Source: Xanthobacter tagetidis (GTDB lineage Bacteria > Pseudomonadota > Alphaproteobacteria > Rhizobiales > Xanthobacteraceae). Taken from it: 64,000 nucleotides of DNA. A program made the position numbers and the translations under genes. Numbering within the stretch: position 1 is the first letter of the stretch; each line of letters starts with the position of its first letter. The stretch is taken from assembly GCF_003667445.1 (NCBI RefSeq), contig NZ_RCTF01000021.1, forward strand, positions 1-64,000, written 5' to 3'. Below, piece by piece: positions 35,591-44,300 of the stretch. The notes under the pieces were generated by a model. It had not been told where the DNA came from. It saw nothing but the letters and a program-made list of their open reading frames with translations, and searched no databases.

Positions 35591-37186
35591 TCAGCCCGGA
35601 GCTGCGCCCTGGAACGTGCCGTCGATGCGGCGCGGCACGCCCAGCGGGTTGGCCCGCTTCAGGGCGTCGGGCAGGAGGGCGTCGGGCACGTCCTGGTAGC
35701 AGACCGGCCGCAGGAAGCGGCGGATGGCGAGCGTGCCGACCGAGGTGGTGCGGCTGTCCGAGGTGGCCGGGAACGGGCCGCCATGGACCATGGCGTCGCA
35801 CACCTCGACGCCGGTGGGCCAGCCGTTGAACAGGATGCGGCCGGCCTTGCGCTCCAGCGTCGGGATCAGCGCGCGGGCGGCCTCGGCGTCCGCCGCGTCG
35901 GCATGGATGGTGGCGGTGAGCTGGCCTTCGAGCTGCGCGATGGTGGCGCGCACCTCGTCGAGGTCGCGGCACCGCACCACCAGGGACGAGGCGCCGAACA
36001 CCTCCTCGGTGAGCGCATGGTCGCCGGCGAGCGCCGCCGCCTCAGTGAGGAACAGAGCGGCGCAGCCCTGGTGCGGGCCAGCACCGACCGTGCCGCGGGC
36101 GAGGGCCTGCGCGTTGGCATTGGCTTCGAGCTGGGCGACGCCCGCCTCATAGGCCGCATGGATGCCGGGGGTGAGCATGGTCGCAGCCGCGCTCGCCTGC
36201 AGCGCCGCGCCGGCGGCCGCGACGAACCGGTCGAGGTCGGGGCCGGCCAGCGCGAAGACGAGGCCGGGATTGGTGCAGAACTGCCCGGCGCCGAGCGTGA
36301 GCGAGCCGACGAACTCCTTGCCCAGCGCCTCGGCACGGGCCGAAAGCGCCGCCGGCAGGAGCACCACCGGGTTGATGGAGGCCATCTCCGCATAGACCGG
36401 GATCGGCTCGGGCCGCGCCTGCGCGGCGGCGACCAGCGCCAGCCCGCCCCGGCGCGAGCCGGTGAAGCCCACCGCCTTGATGCGCGGATCGGTGACGAGG
36501 GCGATGCCCACCTCGCTGCCCGACCCGAACAGCAGAGAGAACACGCCTTCCGGCAGGCCGCAGGCGTTGACCGCCTGCTGCACCGCGCGCCCCACCAGCT
36601 CGGACGTGCCGGGATGGGCGGAATGGCCCTTGACCACCACCGGGCAGCCGGCGGCGAGCGCGGAGGCGGTGTCGCCGCCCGCCACCGAGAAGGCGAGGGG
36701 GAAGTTGCTGGCGCCGAACACCACCACTGGCCCCAGCGCGATGTGGCGCTGGCGCAGATCGGCGCGCGGCAGCGGCTGGCGCTCCGGCAGCGCCGGATCG
36801 ATGCGCGCCTCGATGAACGAGCCCTCGCGCAGCAGCTTCGCGAACAGGCGCAACTGGCCCACCGTGCGGCCGCGCTCGCCTTCGAGCCGCCCGCGCGGCA
36901 GGCCGCTCTCGGCCATGGCGCGCACGATGAGGCCGTCGCCGAGGCCGAGGATCGCCTCGGCGACGGTTTCCAGGAACTGGGCGCGGGCTTCCGGCGTGGT
37001 CTCGCGGTAGACGTCGAACGCCTCGCCCGCGAGGGTGCAGGCGCGGGCCACGTCCTGCGCGGAGCCGCCCGCAAAGCCGGGCGCGAGCGTCTCGCCCGTG
37101 CCGGGATCGACGGCGAAGATCTCGCTGCGGCTGCCGCGCACGGCGCTCGCGCCGATCAGCATCTGTCCGGTGACTTCGGCGGTCAT
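35591..37186 (-). CDS. 2-oxoglutarate semialdehyde dehydrogenase, pentose oxidation type
   Basis: A 531-residue aldehyde dehydrogenase of the KGSADH family. NAD(P)-binding elements GASNFPLAFSVAGGDTASALAAGCPVVVK (quoted in parts), GFTGSRRGGLAL, and catalytic Cys in TLGAGQFCTNPGLV are present, with NGWPTGVEVCDAMVHGGPFPATSDS and the closing FLRPVCYQDVPDALLP characteristic of the pentose-linked branch. It makes 2-oxoglutarate from 2,5-dioxopentanoate, the last step of the Weimberg pathway. The ATG at 37186 follows GGAGG; upstream in-frame sequence is non-coding. It lies 28 bp after the FAH-family dehydratase. Confidence 0.9.
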   Translation of the reverse strand: MTAEVTGQMLIGASAVRGSRSEIFAVDPGTGETLAPGFAGGSAQDVARACTLAGEAFDVYRETTPEARAQFLETVAEAILGLGDGLIVRAMAESGLPRGRLEGERGRTVGQLRLFAKLLREGSFIEARIDPALPERQPLPRADLRQRHIALGPVVVFGASNFPLAFSVAGGDTASALAAGCPVVVKGHSAHPGTSELVGRAVQQAVNACGLPEGVFSLLFGSGSEVGIALVTDPRIKAVGFTGSRRGGLALVAAAQARPEPIPVYAEMASINPVVLLPAALSARAEALGKEFVGSLTLGAGQFCTNPGLVFALAGPDLDRFVAAAGAALQASAAATMLTPGIHAAYEAGVAQLEANANAQALARGTVGAGPHQGCAALFLTEAAALAGDHALTEEVFGASSLVVRCRDLDEVRATIAQLEGQLTATIHADAADAEAARALIPTLERKAGRILFNGWPTGVEVCDAMVHGGPFPATSDSRTTSVGTLAIRRFLRPVCYQDVPDALLPDALKRANPLGVPRRIDGTFQGAAPG

Positions 37187-37214
37187 GGGAACCTCCATCT
37201 GGTGGCGGGGCGGC

Positions 37215-38390
37215 TCACAGGAGCCCGCGTCCCGCGAGGTTTCGCATGAGGTCGGCGGCGCCGAATGTCCATGGCGCACAGTCCGAACAATGGCGCACAC
37301 GGTTGGACAGGGCGCCGAGGCTGGGCGTCGCGATGGTCACCGCGTCGCCGACCTTGTGGGTGAAGCCCTCGCCCGGCCGGTCGCGGTCCTCCACCGGGGC
37401 GAACATGGTGCCGAGCATCAGCACGAAGCCGTCCGGGTAATGGTGGCTCGCGCCGATGGTGGCGGCGGCCAGCTCTTCCGGATCGCGGCTGATCTGGCGC
37501 ATGGAGCTTGCGCCGGTCAGGCGGTAGCCGTCCGGGCCGTCCACGGTCAGGCTCAGCTCGGCGGTGCGCACGTCGTCCAGCGAGAAGCCGGCGTCGAACA
37601 GGCGCACGAACGGGCCGATCGAGCAGCTCGCATTGTTGTCCTTGGCGCGGCCGAGCAGCAGGGCCGAGCGGCCCTCCACGTCGCGCAGGTTCACGTCGTT
37701 GCCGAGCGTCGCGCCGACGATGGCGCCGCGGCTGGTGACGACGATGGCGATCTCCGGCTCCGGATTGTTCCAGACCGAGGACGGCAGGATGCCCACATGG
37801 GCGCCGGTGCCGACCGAGGAGAGCGGCTGGCCTTTGGTGAAGATCTCCGCGTCCGGCCCGATTCCCACTTCCAGATACTGGGACCACATGCCCCGCGCGA
37901 TCAGCGCCTCCTTCACCTCCATGGCCGCCGGCGAGCCCGGCTTGAGCTGCGAGAGGTCGGTGCCGATCAGGCGGTCGATGTCGGCGCGGATAGCCAGCGC
38001 CTTGTCCGGCGCGCCGCGGGCCTGCTCCTCGATCACCCGCTCCAGCAGGCTGATGACGAAGGTGACTCCGGAGGCCTTCACGGCCTGGAGGTCGATGGGC
38101 GAGAGCAGGCGGGGCGACGGCGCGCCGCGCAGGGCCTCATCGGAATTGGCCAGCAGGTCCGCCACGGCGCCGATCGGCACGCCCGGCAGGTCGCGGGCGA
38201 GCGCCGCGGGGTCGGTGCTTTCGCACAGGTCGCGCACGGTGGGGGCGGCGGAGCAGGTGATGTCGATCACCTCGCCGCCGCGCACGGTGACGACGCTTGG
38301 GCCGATGCCGGGCCGGAAGGCGCGGCCGACGAGAAGGCCGCGCTTGGGAAGCGCGGCGGCGGGATCGAGGGTGAGGGCAGGGTCGGTCAT
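37215..38390 (-). CDS. 2-keto-3-deoxy-pentonate dehydratase, XylX-like FAH family
   Basis: A 391-residue fumarylacetoacetate-hydrolase-fold enzyme; Caulobacter XylX, which dehydrates 2-keto-3-deoxy-xylonate, has the same length and domain order. Motifs: an N-terminal domain with LLVGRAFRPGIGPSVVTV, the catalytic domain with GIGPDAEIFTKGQPLSSVGTGAHVGILPSSVWNNPEPEIAIVV (in parts; the metal-binding Glu pair in NPEPEIA), GNDVNLRDVEGRSALLLGRAKDNNASCSIGPF and GDAVTIATPSLGAL. Product goes to the dehydrogenase encoded next. The sugar dehydrogenase and pentonate dehydratase steps are not clearly encoded in the cluster, except perhaps by the SDR. Confidence 0.88.
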   Translation of the reverse strand: MTDPALTLDPAAALPKRGLLVGRAFRPGIGPSVVTVRGGEVIDITCSAAPTVRDLCESTDPAALARDLPGVPIGAVADLLANSDEALRGAPSPRLLSPIDLQAVKASGVTFVISLLERVIEEQARGAPDKALAIRADIDRLIGTDLSQLKPGSPAAMEVKEALIARGMWSQYLEVGIGPDAEIFTKGQPLSSVGTGAHVGILPSSVWNNPEPEIAIVVTSRGAIVGATLGNDVNLRDVEGRSALLLGRAKDNNASCSIGPFVRLFDAGFSLDDVRTAELSLTVDGPDGYRLTGASSMRQISRDPEELAAATIGASHHYPDGFVLMLGTMFAPVEDRDRPGEGFTHKVGDAVTIATPSLGALSNRVRHCSDCAPWTFGAADLMRNLAGRGLL

Positions 38391-38438
38391 GGCCGGATGT
38401 TTCCTCCTCGGATCGTTCTTGTTCTCAGGGGATTGGCT

Positions 38439-39209
38439 TCACTTGCGCCGGAACGCCGGGGGCCGTTTTTCCTTGAAGGCGGCGCGGCCCTCTGCGGCGT
38501 CCTCGGTCGCAAAGCAGATGGTCTGCAAATCCCGCTCATATGCAATGGCCTGCTCGACCGGCAGGGTATGGGCCGCGGCGAGGTTGAGCTTCGCCGTCTC
38601 CGCCGCGATGGGCGCGCGGCTCGCGATGATCGCCGCCAGCTCCTGGGCGCGGGGCAGCAGCCGGTCCTGCGGCAGCACTTCGCTGACGAGGCCCCAGGCG
38701 AGCGCCTTCTGCGCGTCGACGGGATCGCCGGTGAGGATCATGAGCGCGGCGTTCGAGGCGCCGATGGCGTGGGAGAGGAAGGCCGCGACGCCACCGCCGC
38801 CGATCCAGCCGAGCTTGATCTCCGGCGCGGCGAACTGGGCGTTGTCCGAGCAGATGCGGATGTCGCAGCTCATGGCGGTCTCAAGCCCGCCGCCGAAGGC
38901 GTAGCCGTTCACCGCGGCGATAGCGGGCTTGCGCAGCCGGCGGATGGCGTCGCAATAGTCCTCGCGGTTGCGGAAGTTCCAGGCGGTGTCGTAGCGGTCC
39001 AGTTCGCGGATGTCTGAGCCGCAGCAGAACGCCTTCGGCCCGGCGCCGGTGAGCACCACGCAGCGGATGGCGTCGTCGGCGTTGATCCGCGCCACCGCCG
39101 CGACCAGCGCGCTCGCCATCTCCGGCGTCACCGAATTGAGCTTCTGCGGCCGGTTGAGCGTGAGTGTGGCGACGTGGCCGTCGAGGGTGAAGGTGACTTC
39201 GTCGGTCAT
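38439..39209 (-). CDS. Enoyl-CoA hydratase/isomerase family protein
   Basis: A 256-residue crotonase. Oxyanion-hole segments FCCGSDIRELDRYD (about residue 60) and NGYAFGGGLETAMSCDIRIC (about 105) are present; EIKLGWIGGGGVAAFLSHAIG covers the second catalytic region. It lies 9 bp before the solute-binding-like gene's end and 48 bp after the XylX-like gene start. Members of this branch are often annotated as carnitinyl-CoA dehydratase; together with the CaiB-type CoA-transferase next door that would fit, but no substrate can be assigned. Confidence 0.88.
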   Translation of the reverse strand: MTDEVTFTLDGHVATLTLNRPQKLNSVTPEMASALVAAVARINADDAIRCVVLTGAGPKAFCCGSDIRELDRYDTAWNFRNREDYCDAIRRLRKPAIAAVNGYAFGGGLETAMSCDIRICSDNAQFAAPEIKLGWIGGGGVAAFLSHAIGASNAALMILTGDPVDAQKALAWGLVSEVLPQDRLLPRAQELAAIIASRAPIAAETAKLNLAAAHTLPVEQAIAYERDLQTICFATEDAAEGRAAFKEKRPPAFRRK

Positions 39210-39218
39210 GGGGCTCGC

Positions 39219-40364
39219 CTATCGTTCGGTGCCGGGGACGCGGCTGCGGGCATAGCGCGCGGCGAGGTCCCCGAGGATGTCGCGGTGGGAGCGGCCTTCG
39301 GCGAGGCCGTCGCGGATGAGGCGCGACGCGTCGGCCTGGAAGGCGATGTAGCCATCATGGCGCGGCCGCACATAGGCCGCCTCCAGGGTCTGCGCGGTCG
39401 CGGCATAGAAGCCGCCCCAGCGCGCGTTCACCTCGGCGTCGTGCCAGGCCTCGCGCCGGCTCGGCTGGCCGTCGTGGGCCGGGATGAAGCCGACCTGCGC
39501 GTTCGCCCCCAGCAGCCAGCGCAGATGGTCGAGCAGCGCCGGGGTCACGGCGCAGCGGCGCGAGACGCCGATGCCGGTGCCGCCCAGCGTCGAGCCGGGC
39601 CGGCCGCCCGCCGCCGCGCGCGGGGCGTCGGAGAAGGCGATGGGCCGGGCAGCGCCGTCGCGCGGGGCGGCGTAGTTCACATAGCCGTAGATCAGCGGGC
39701 ACAGCGCCACGTCGTCGTGCGCCGCCATGTGGCCGAGGATGCCGATGGGGTTCTTGTCGCGCACCACCATCGGCGAGCGGGCGGCGAGGCGCGCCATTAG
39801 GTCGAGCACCGTTTCGCCGGTCTGGTCCGAGACCAGCACGTCCGGGTCCGCCACCGCCGGCGGCTCGCCCATCGCCGCGGCGATGGAGAGGAAGGTGAGG
39901 CAGGCGTGCGGGCCGGCGAGCGAGAGCGCCACCGGCGCGCGCTCCGAAAGGGCGATGACGTCGTCCCAGGTGGCGGGGGCGGGGCCGTCCACGAGGTCGG
40001 CCCGGCGCGCCATCACCTGCGTCGCCGCGTCCAGCGGCAGTGCCCAGTGCACGCCCGCGAAGCGGTAGCTCGACAGGCTGGGGCCGATGCTGTCGCGCTC
40101 CAGCGCCGCGATCTCCTCGGGCGAGAACAGGTCCTGCAGCGGCACCAGGCAGCCCTTGGCCACCGCCTCGCCCACATGGGGATGGTCCAGGACGACGAGG
40201 TCGTAGCGGGCGCACAGGTCGTCGATGGGATGGGCCTCGAACCCCTCCAGCGGCTGCTTCTCCCAGGTCACGGAGAGGCCGCCCGCGGGGTCGAGCCGCG
40301 CCGCCGCGGCGGCGAGCGCGTTGAAGCCGCGCGGATGGTCCCAGGTGAGGCCGCGATAGTCCAT
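39219..40364 (-). CDS. Solute-binding-protein-like protein without signal peptide
   Basis: A 381-residue protein with the two-lobe pattern of family-1 solute-binding proteins (YDLVVLDHPHVGEAVAKGCLVPLQDLF, RFAGVHWALPLDAATQVMARRADL, PATWDDVIAL). Unlike the true binding protein downstream in the cluster it begins MDYRGLTWDHPRGFNAL, with no signal sequence, so it is probably cytoplasmic. It lies between a CaiB CoA-transferase and an enoyl-CoA hydratase with gaps of 5 and 9 bp. Either export needs an unseen start, or the fold serves as a cytoplasmic sensor or carrier. The role is unknown. Confidence 0.75.
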   Translation of the reverse strand: MDYRGLTWDHPRGFNALAAAAARLDPAGGLSVTWEKQPLEGFEAHPIDDLCARYDLVVLDHPHVGEAVAKGCLVPLQDLFSPEEIAALERDSIGPSLSSYRFAGVHWALPLDAATQVMARRADLVDGPAPATWDDVIALSERAPVALSLAGPHACLTFLSIAAAMGEPPAVADPDVLVSDQTGETVLDLMARLAARSPMVVRDKNPIGILGHMAAHDDVALCPLIYGYVNYAAPRDGAARPIAFSDAPRAAAGGRPGSTLGGTGIGVSRRCAVTPALLDHLRWLLGANAQVGFIPAHDGQPSRREAWHDAEVNARWGGFYAATAQTLEAAYVRPRHDGYIAFQADASRLIRDGLAEGRSHRDILGDLAARYARSRVPGTER

Positions 40365-40369
40365 GGCGC

Positions 40370-41569
40370 TCAGCTCTCCGCCACCGCGCCGGCGGCCAGT
40401 AGGCGGGCGATGTCCGCCTCCGAATAGCCCGCCTCCGCCAGAACCTGGCGCGAGTGCTCGCCGGCGAGCGGGGCGCCGCGCGCCACCTGCGAGGGGGTCT
40501 TGGAGAATCTGATCGGGAAGCCCGGCGTCGTCACTCGGCCTTCGGTTGGGTGGTCGTAGGTGACGAAGGTGCCGTTGTGGGCCACCTGCGGGTCGCTCAC
40601 CAGGTCCTCGTAGCCATAGACCGGGCCCGCCCACACGTCCGCGGCGCGGAAGATGTCGAGCCATTCGGCGCTGGTCTTGCCGGTGAGCTTGGCGCGGGTC
40701 TTCGCGAAGATGTCGTCGCGCTGCGTCCAGCTGTCCACCTCGTCGCTCATGGCGAGGAAAGCGGGCTCGCCGATCAGCTCGCCCAAGAGCTTGAGCGAAG
40801 GGAAGGCGAGGACGATGAAGCCGTCCGCGGTCGCGAACACGCCGTAGGGCGCGCGGATATAGACGTGGGCATGCGGCTCGGCGGAGCGCACCTGCGGCTT
40901 GCCGGCCACCGTGAACACGGACAGTTCCTGCATCTGCAGCGTGGTGATGGCGTCGAGCATGTTGACCTGCACCAGCTGCCCCTCGCCGGTGCGCTCGCGG
41001 TGGAGGAGCGCTGCGAGCACGCCCTCGAACGCGGTGTAGGCGGTGACGGCATCCACCAGATACTGCCCCGCCGGGGTCGGCGGCTCGCCGGCGCGGCCGG
41101 CCGAGAGCATGGCGCCGGACATGCCCTGGAGCAGCAGGTCCTGGCCCGGACGCTGGGTATAGGGGCCGCTCTCGCCATAGCCGGAAATCGAGCAGTAGAC
41201 GAGCTTGGGGTTGATCGCCGACAGCGTCTCGTAGTCGACGCCGAGCCGCTTGGCGACGCCGGGCCGGTAGTTCTGGAGGAACACGTCGGCGCTCTTCACG
41301 AGGTCGAGCAGCACCGCCTTGCCCTCGGGCGACTTCAGGTCCACCGCCAGCGAGCGCTTGTTGCGGTTGAGCGAGAGGAACGAGACGTTGATGCGGTTGC
41401 CGCCCGCGCCGCCCGCCGCCACATGGCGCTGCCACTCGCCGGTGACCGGCTCGACCTTCACCACGTCGGCGCCGAGGTCGCCCAGCCGCTGGGCGGCGAA
41501 CGGCCCGGCCATGGCGATCGAGCAGTCGAGCACGCGATACCCGGAAAGAACGTTACGCTTGCTGTCCAT
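40370..41569 (-). CDS. CaiB/BaiF family III CoA-transferase
   Basis: A 399-residue family III CoA-transferase. LSGYRVLDCSIAMAGPFAAQRLGDLGADVVKVEP, then ISGYGESGPYTQRPGQDLLLQGMSG, are the conserved N-terminal elements, and the catalytic Asp lies in AGQYLVDAVTAYTAFEGVLAAL (about residue 170). The enzyme moves CoA between carboxylic acids through a glutamyl-type (aspartyl-CoA) intermediate. Substrate unknown; the operon neighbours are a crotonase, an SDR and a solute-binding-like protein, as in carnitine- or branched-acid-type degradation. It lies 72 bp after the SDR. Confidence 0.92.
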   Translation of the reverse strand: MDSKRNVLSGYRVLDCSIAMAGPFAAQRLGDLGADVVKVEPVTGEWQRHVAAGGAGGNRINVSFLSLNRNKRSLAVDLKSPEGKAVLLDLVKSADVFLQNYRPGVAKRLGVDYETLSAINPKLVYCSISGYGESGPYTQRPGQDLLLQGMSGAMLSAGRAGEPPTPAGQYLVDAVTAYTAFEGVLAALLHRERTGEGQLVQVNMLDAITTLQMQELSVFTVAGKPQVRSAEPHAHVYIRAPYGVFATADGFIVLAFPSLKLLGELIGEPAFLAMSDEVDSWTQRDDIFAKTRAKLTGKTSAEWLDIFRAADVWAGPVYGYEDLVSDPQVAHNGTFVTYDHPTEGRVTTPGFPIRFSKTPSQVARGAPLAGEHSRQVLAEAGYSEADIARLLAAGAVAES

Positions 41570-41641
41570 GCCTCGTAATCCTTGGCCTCGTCATCCTTGG
41601 GGTCCGCCCCGGCAAGGATGTGATCTCTTGAAGGGGGCGCC

Positions 41642-42433
41642 TCAGGGGGCGGTGCGCGGGGTGTCCGTCGCGGCCTCGCTTGGGGCGATGAAATTGCGGT
41701 TCCAGGTGGGGCTGATGAGGATCTCGTTGACGCAGGCGCGCGGCGGCATCTCGCACACCGCGCGGATCATCCGCGCCACGTCGGAAGGGTCGAGGAGGCG
41801 CGCCAGTTCCTCGGGCGGCGGCGGCGCCGGGCGCTTCGCCAGGATGTCGGTCGCGACCTCGCCCGGCATCACCACGCAGGCGCGGATGCCGTTGGCGCAC
41901 TCCTCCATGTTGAGCGAGTGGCCGAGCGCGACGAGGCCGTGCTTGGTGGCGTTGTAGGCCGGGCCGCCGAGCTTCACCGCATGGCGTCCGACCCAGGACG
42001 AGACGATTACCACCAGCCCGCCGCCCGCGCTGCGCATGCTCGGCAGCACGGCGGAGACGGCATACATCACGCCGCTGAGATTGACGGCGACGATCCTGTC
42101 CCAGGATGGGATGTCGAGGTCGGCGAAGGCGCGGTTGGGCACGTTGATGCCGGCGCTCGCGACCATGATGTCCAAGGTGCCGTGCGTTGTGGCGATCTCG
42201 GCGCCGGCGCGGGCGACGGCCTGTGCGTCGGCGACGTCGAGGGGAAGGGCGTCGGCGTGGCCGCCCGCCGTGCGGATGCCGGCGGCCACGCGGTCGAGTT
42301 CCGCCGCGCGGCGGCCGGAGACGATCACGTGCGCGCCCGCCTCGGCCAGCGCCCGCGCGGTCGCCTCGCCGATGCCGCTGCCGCCGCCGGTGATCCAGGC
42401 GGTCTTGCCTTTGAGCGTGCCGGTGGCCGTCAT
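41642..42433 (-). CDS. Short-chain dehydrogenase/reductase
   Basis: A 263-residue classical SDR. Cofactor motif TGGGSGIGEATARALAEAGA (TGxxxGxG), NAG-type ASAGINVPNR, catalytic Ser in VIVSSWVGRHA and Tyr-Lys in AYNATKHG. It is the first gene of the leftward cluster and faces the LacI regulator across a 697-bp gap. The C-terminal substrate region (VCEMPPRACVNEILISPTWNRNFI) is that of 3-oxoacyl or sugar dehydrogenases, so it could oxidise a sugar or a hydroxyacyl-CoA. The ATG at 42433 follows the operon start; longer frames upstream are intergenic. Confidence 0.88.
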   Translation of the reverse strand: MTATGTLKGKTAWITGGGSGIGEATARALAEAGAHVIVSGRRAAELDRVAAGIRTAGGHADALPLDVADAQAVARAGAEIATTHGTLDIMVASAGINVPNRAFADLDIPSWDRIVAVNLSGVMYAVSAVLPSMRSAGGGLVVIVSSWVGRHAVKLGGPAYNATKHGLVALGHSLNMEECANGIRACVVMPGEVATDILAKRPAPPPPEELARLLDPSDVARMIRAVCEMPPRACVNEILISPTWNRNFIAPSEAATDTPRTAP

Positions 42434-43130
42434 GGCCGCATCTTCCTCTCCCCGGCGCGGCGGCATTCCGCCCGCGCGTCCTGCGGCTCTTCCCGGCCGT
42501 GCCGGGCGTCTGATTGATGCAGAGTGACCGCTAACGTGAGCGATAACATGCAGGCCGAACGGAGCGCAAGAGGCGAGCGGTGGGAAAGGCTCCGTTCGAA
42601 GCGGAGGCGCCGCCTGAACTCCCTCTCCTGGGGGGAGAGGGTTGGGGTGAGGGGCGCCGCCGGCGGAGGGACATCGTGGCGTCAGACGTCGCGTGCCGTC
42701 CCCCCAACCCTCTCCCCGCCGGGAGAGCGCGCCACCACGGCAAGCAGGCGCGCGGGGAAAGGGGCGCGCGATGGGGGCGGTGCTTCGGATTGAATTTTCG
42801 GGGGACCGCGACCGGCCGGCGGCGCCGAACCCTCTCCCGCTTGCGGGGGAGGGCAGGGAGGGGGCAGGCCTGTGCGCACGCCGGACGCCGGTGAATTCTG
42901 CACCCTCCCGGCCCCCTTCACCAGTCTTCCCCGCCGTGCCTTCCTCCTCCCCAACTCTCCCCCGCACGCGGGAGAGGGGGCGGGTTCGCGCCAAGCTTGA
43001 AGGCAGACGCCCCCTGGCGCCTCTGGATTAGCGATAACGCCACCGCTAACATCTCCGTTGCCGCCGCTGCTGCGCCGCAGCACGCCCGGGCGGCGCGGCG
43101 CGCATGGGTTTCGCACCGGGAAGGGGTTTG
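42434..43130. promoter_or_regulatory. LacI/SDR divergent control region with intergenic repeats
   Basis: No gene is supported in this 697-bp gap. Four copies of an intergenic CCCTCTCC-type repeat occur (about 42621-42654, 42701-42730, 42829-42875, 42949-42990), in alternating orientations, each with its own small stem. Near each edge lies a pair of CGMTAACRY motifs spaced 12 bp apart: 42529/42541 (about 100 bp before the SDR) and 43032/43044 (about 85 bp before the LacI start), likely LacI-family operators. Confidence 0.7.
42621..42990. repeat. Four CCCTCTCC-type intergenic repeats
   Basis: The blocks CCCTCTCCTGGGGGGAGAGG (42621-42640) with GGGTTGGGGTGAGG after it, CCCCAACCCTCTCCCCG (from 42702), CCCTCTCCCGCTTGCGGGG (from 42830) and CCCCAACTCTCCCCCGC (from 42950) are variants of one palindromic element, common between genes in Rhizobiales-type genomes. 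Their presence shows this gap is old intergenic space, not coding. Confidence 0.7.
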
Positions 43131-44198
43131 GTGGACGTGTCAGAGAACGGGCGAGGGCCGGCGCCAAGAGCGGTTTCCCGGCGCAGGTCCGCCACGCGCG
43201 CCGTCACCATGGCGGACGTGGCGCAGGCGGCGGAGGTCTCCACCCAGACCGTGTCCCGCGCCTTGCGCGACCCGCGCAGCGTCGGGCCGGAGACGCTGGC
43301 GCGGATCGAGAAGGCGGTGCGCGAGACGCGCTACGTACAGAACTACGCCGCGAGCCACCTCGCCTCGAACCGCTCCATGACGGTGGCGGCGATCATCCCC
43401 ACCATCTCCACCTCGATCTTCGCCGAGACCATCCAGGGCCTGACCGACGTGCTGCTGCCGGAGGGCTACCAGGTGTTCCTCGGCCACACCGACTACACCA
43501 CCGCGCGGGAGGAGGCGCTGGTGCGCTCGCTCGCGGGGCGGCGGCCGGACGGCTTCTTCATCATCGGCACGAAGCACACCCAGGAGGCGACCGATATCCT
43601 CAAGCGCACCGGCGTGCCGGTTGTGGAAAGCTGGAGCTGGACGCCGCGCCCCATCGACCTGCTGGTCGGCTTCTCGAACGCGGCGGCCATGATGGAGGTG
43701 GTCGACCACCTGGTGGCGCGCGGCTATCGCCGGCTGACCTTCGCCGGCATGATCAAGCCCGGCGACCACCGCGCCAAGGACCGCCTGAAAGGCTTCCTCG
43801 ATGCGCACGGGCGGCATTTTCCCGGCGTCGAGCCGCGCGTCGTCACCACCACGTCCGGGCCCATGGTCATGGAGGCCGGCGTGGAGCTTCTGGAGCGCGT
43901 GCGCCGCGACCATCCGGAAACCGACGCCGTGGTGTTCGCCAGCGACGTGCTCGCCTCCGGCGCGCTGCTGAAGTGCGCGGCGCTCGGCGTGCGCGTGCCG
44001 CAGGACCTCGCCATCACCGGCTTCGGCAATTACGACATCGCCGCCCACCTGGTGCCCGGCCTCACCACCATCGCCATCGCCAGCCGGACCATCGGCATGG
44101 AGGCGGCGCGCCTGCTGCTGCGGCGCATGCAGGGCGAGGAGGTGGCGGCGCGCATGGTGGATGTGGGCTTCCAGCTTCTGGCACGCGGCAGCACCTGA
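43131..44198 (+). CDS. LacI-family transcriptional regulator
   Basis: A 355-residue regulator starting at GTG 43131, behind GGGAAGGGG; an ATG at 43104 is an alternative start. A Ser/Arg-rich N-terminus precedes the HTH (VTMADVAQAAEVSTQTVSRALRDPRSV, residues 26-51 in parts) and hinge. The periplasmic-binding-like effector domain follows (MTVAAIIPTISTSIFAETIQGLTDVLLPEGYQV, GRRPDGFFIIGTKH, AITGFGNYDIAAHLVPGLTTIAI). It is divergent from the SDR-CaiB-sugar cluster and should repress it until a sugar or sugar-acid effector binds. The CGMTAACRY pairs in the gap are candidate operators. Confidence 0.9.
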   Translation: MDVSENGRGPAPRAVSRRRSATRAVTMADVAQAAEVSTQTVSRALRDPRSVGPETLARIEKAVRETRYVQNYAASHLASNRSMTVAAIIPTISTSIFAETIQGLTDVLLPEGYQVFLGHTDYTTAREEALVRSLAGRRPDGFFIIGTKHTQEATDILKRTGVPVVESWSWTPRPIDLLVGFSNAAAMMEVVDHLVARGYRRLTFAGMIKPGDHRAKDRLKGFLDAHGRHFPGVEPRVVTTTSGPMVMEAGVELLERVRRDHPETDAVVFASDVLASGALLKCAALGVRVPQDLAITGFGNYDIAAHLVPGLTTIAIASRTIGMEAARLLLRRMQGEEVAARMVDVGFQLLARGST

Positions 44199-44273
44199 GC
44201 GCGCCGGGCGGGATCGCGGCGGCCCGGAGGAAGTCGCCCGGCAGGGCTTGCGGGGAGCGGGGTTGCGGGATAT

Positions 44274-44295
44274 TATCTCAATAAGTAATGAGATA
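44274..44295. promoter_or_regulatory. ArsR operator
   Basis: TATCTCA (44274-44280) and TGAGATA (44289-44295) form an inverted repeat around 8 bases, 5 bases before the arsR start. Sequence and position are what is expected for an ArsR dimer that blocks the arsR promoter. Confidence 0.75.
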
Positions 44296-44300
44296 TTGAA

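Noticed and set aside
33812..37249. Long rightward open frame (1145 codons) across the sugar cluster
   Set aside because: It is antisense to the permease, binding-protein and dehydrogenase genes, whose proteins show clear family motifs; its translation is low-complexity Gly/Arg/His-rich.
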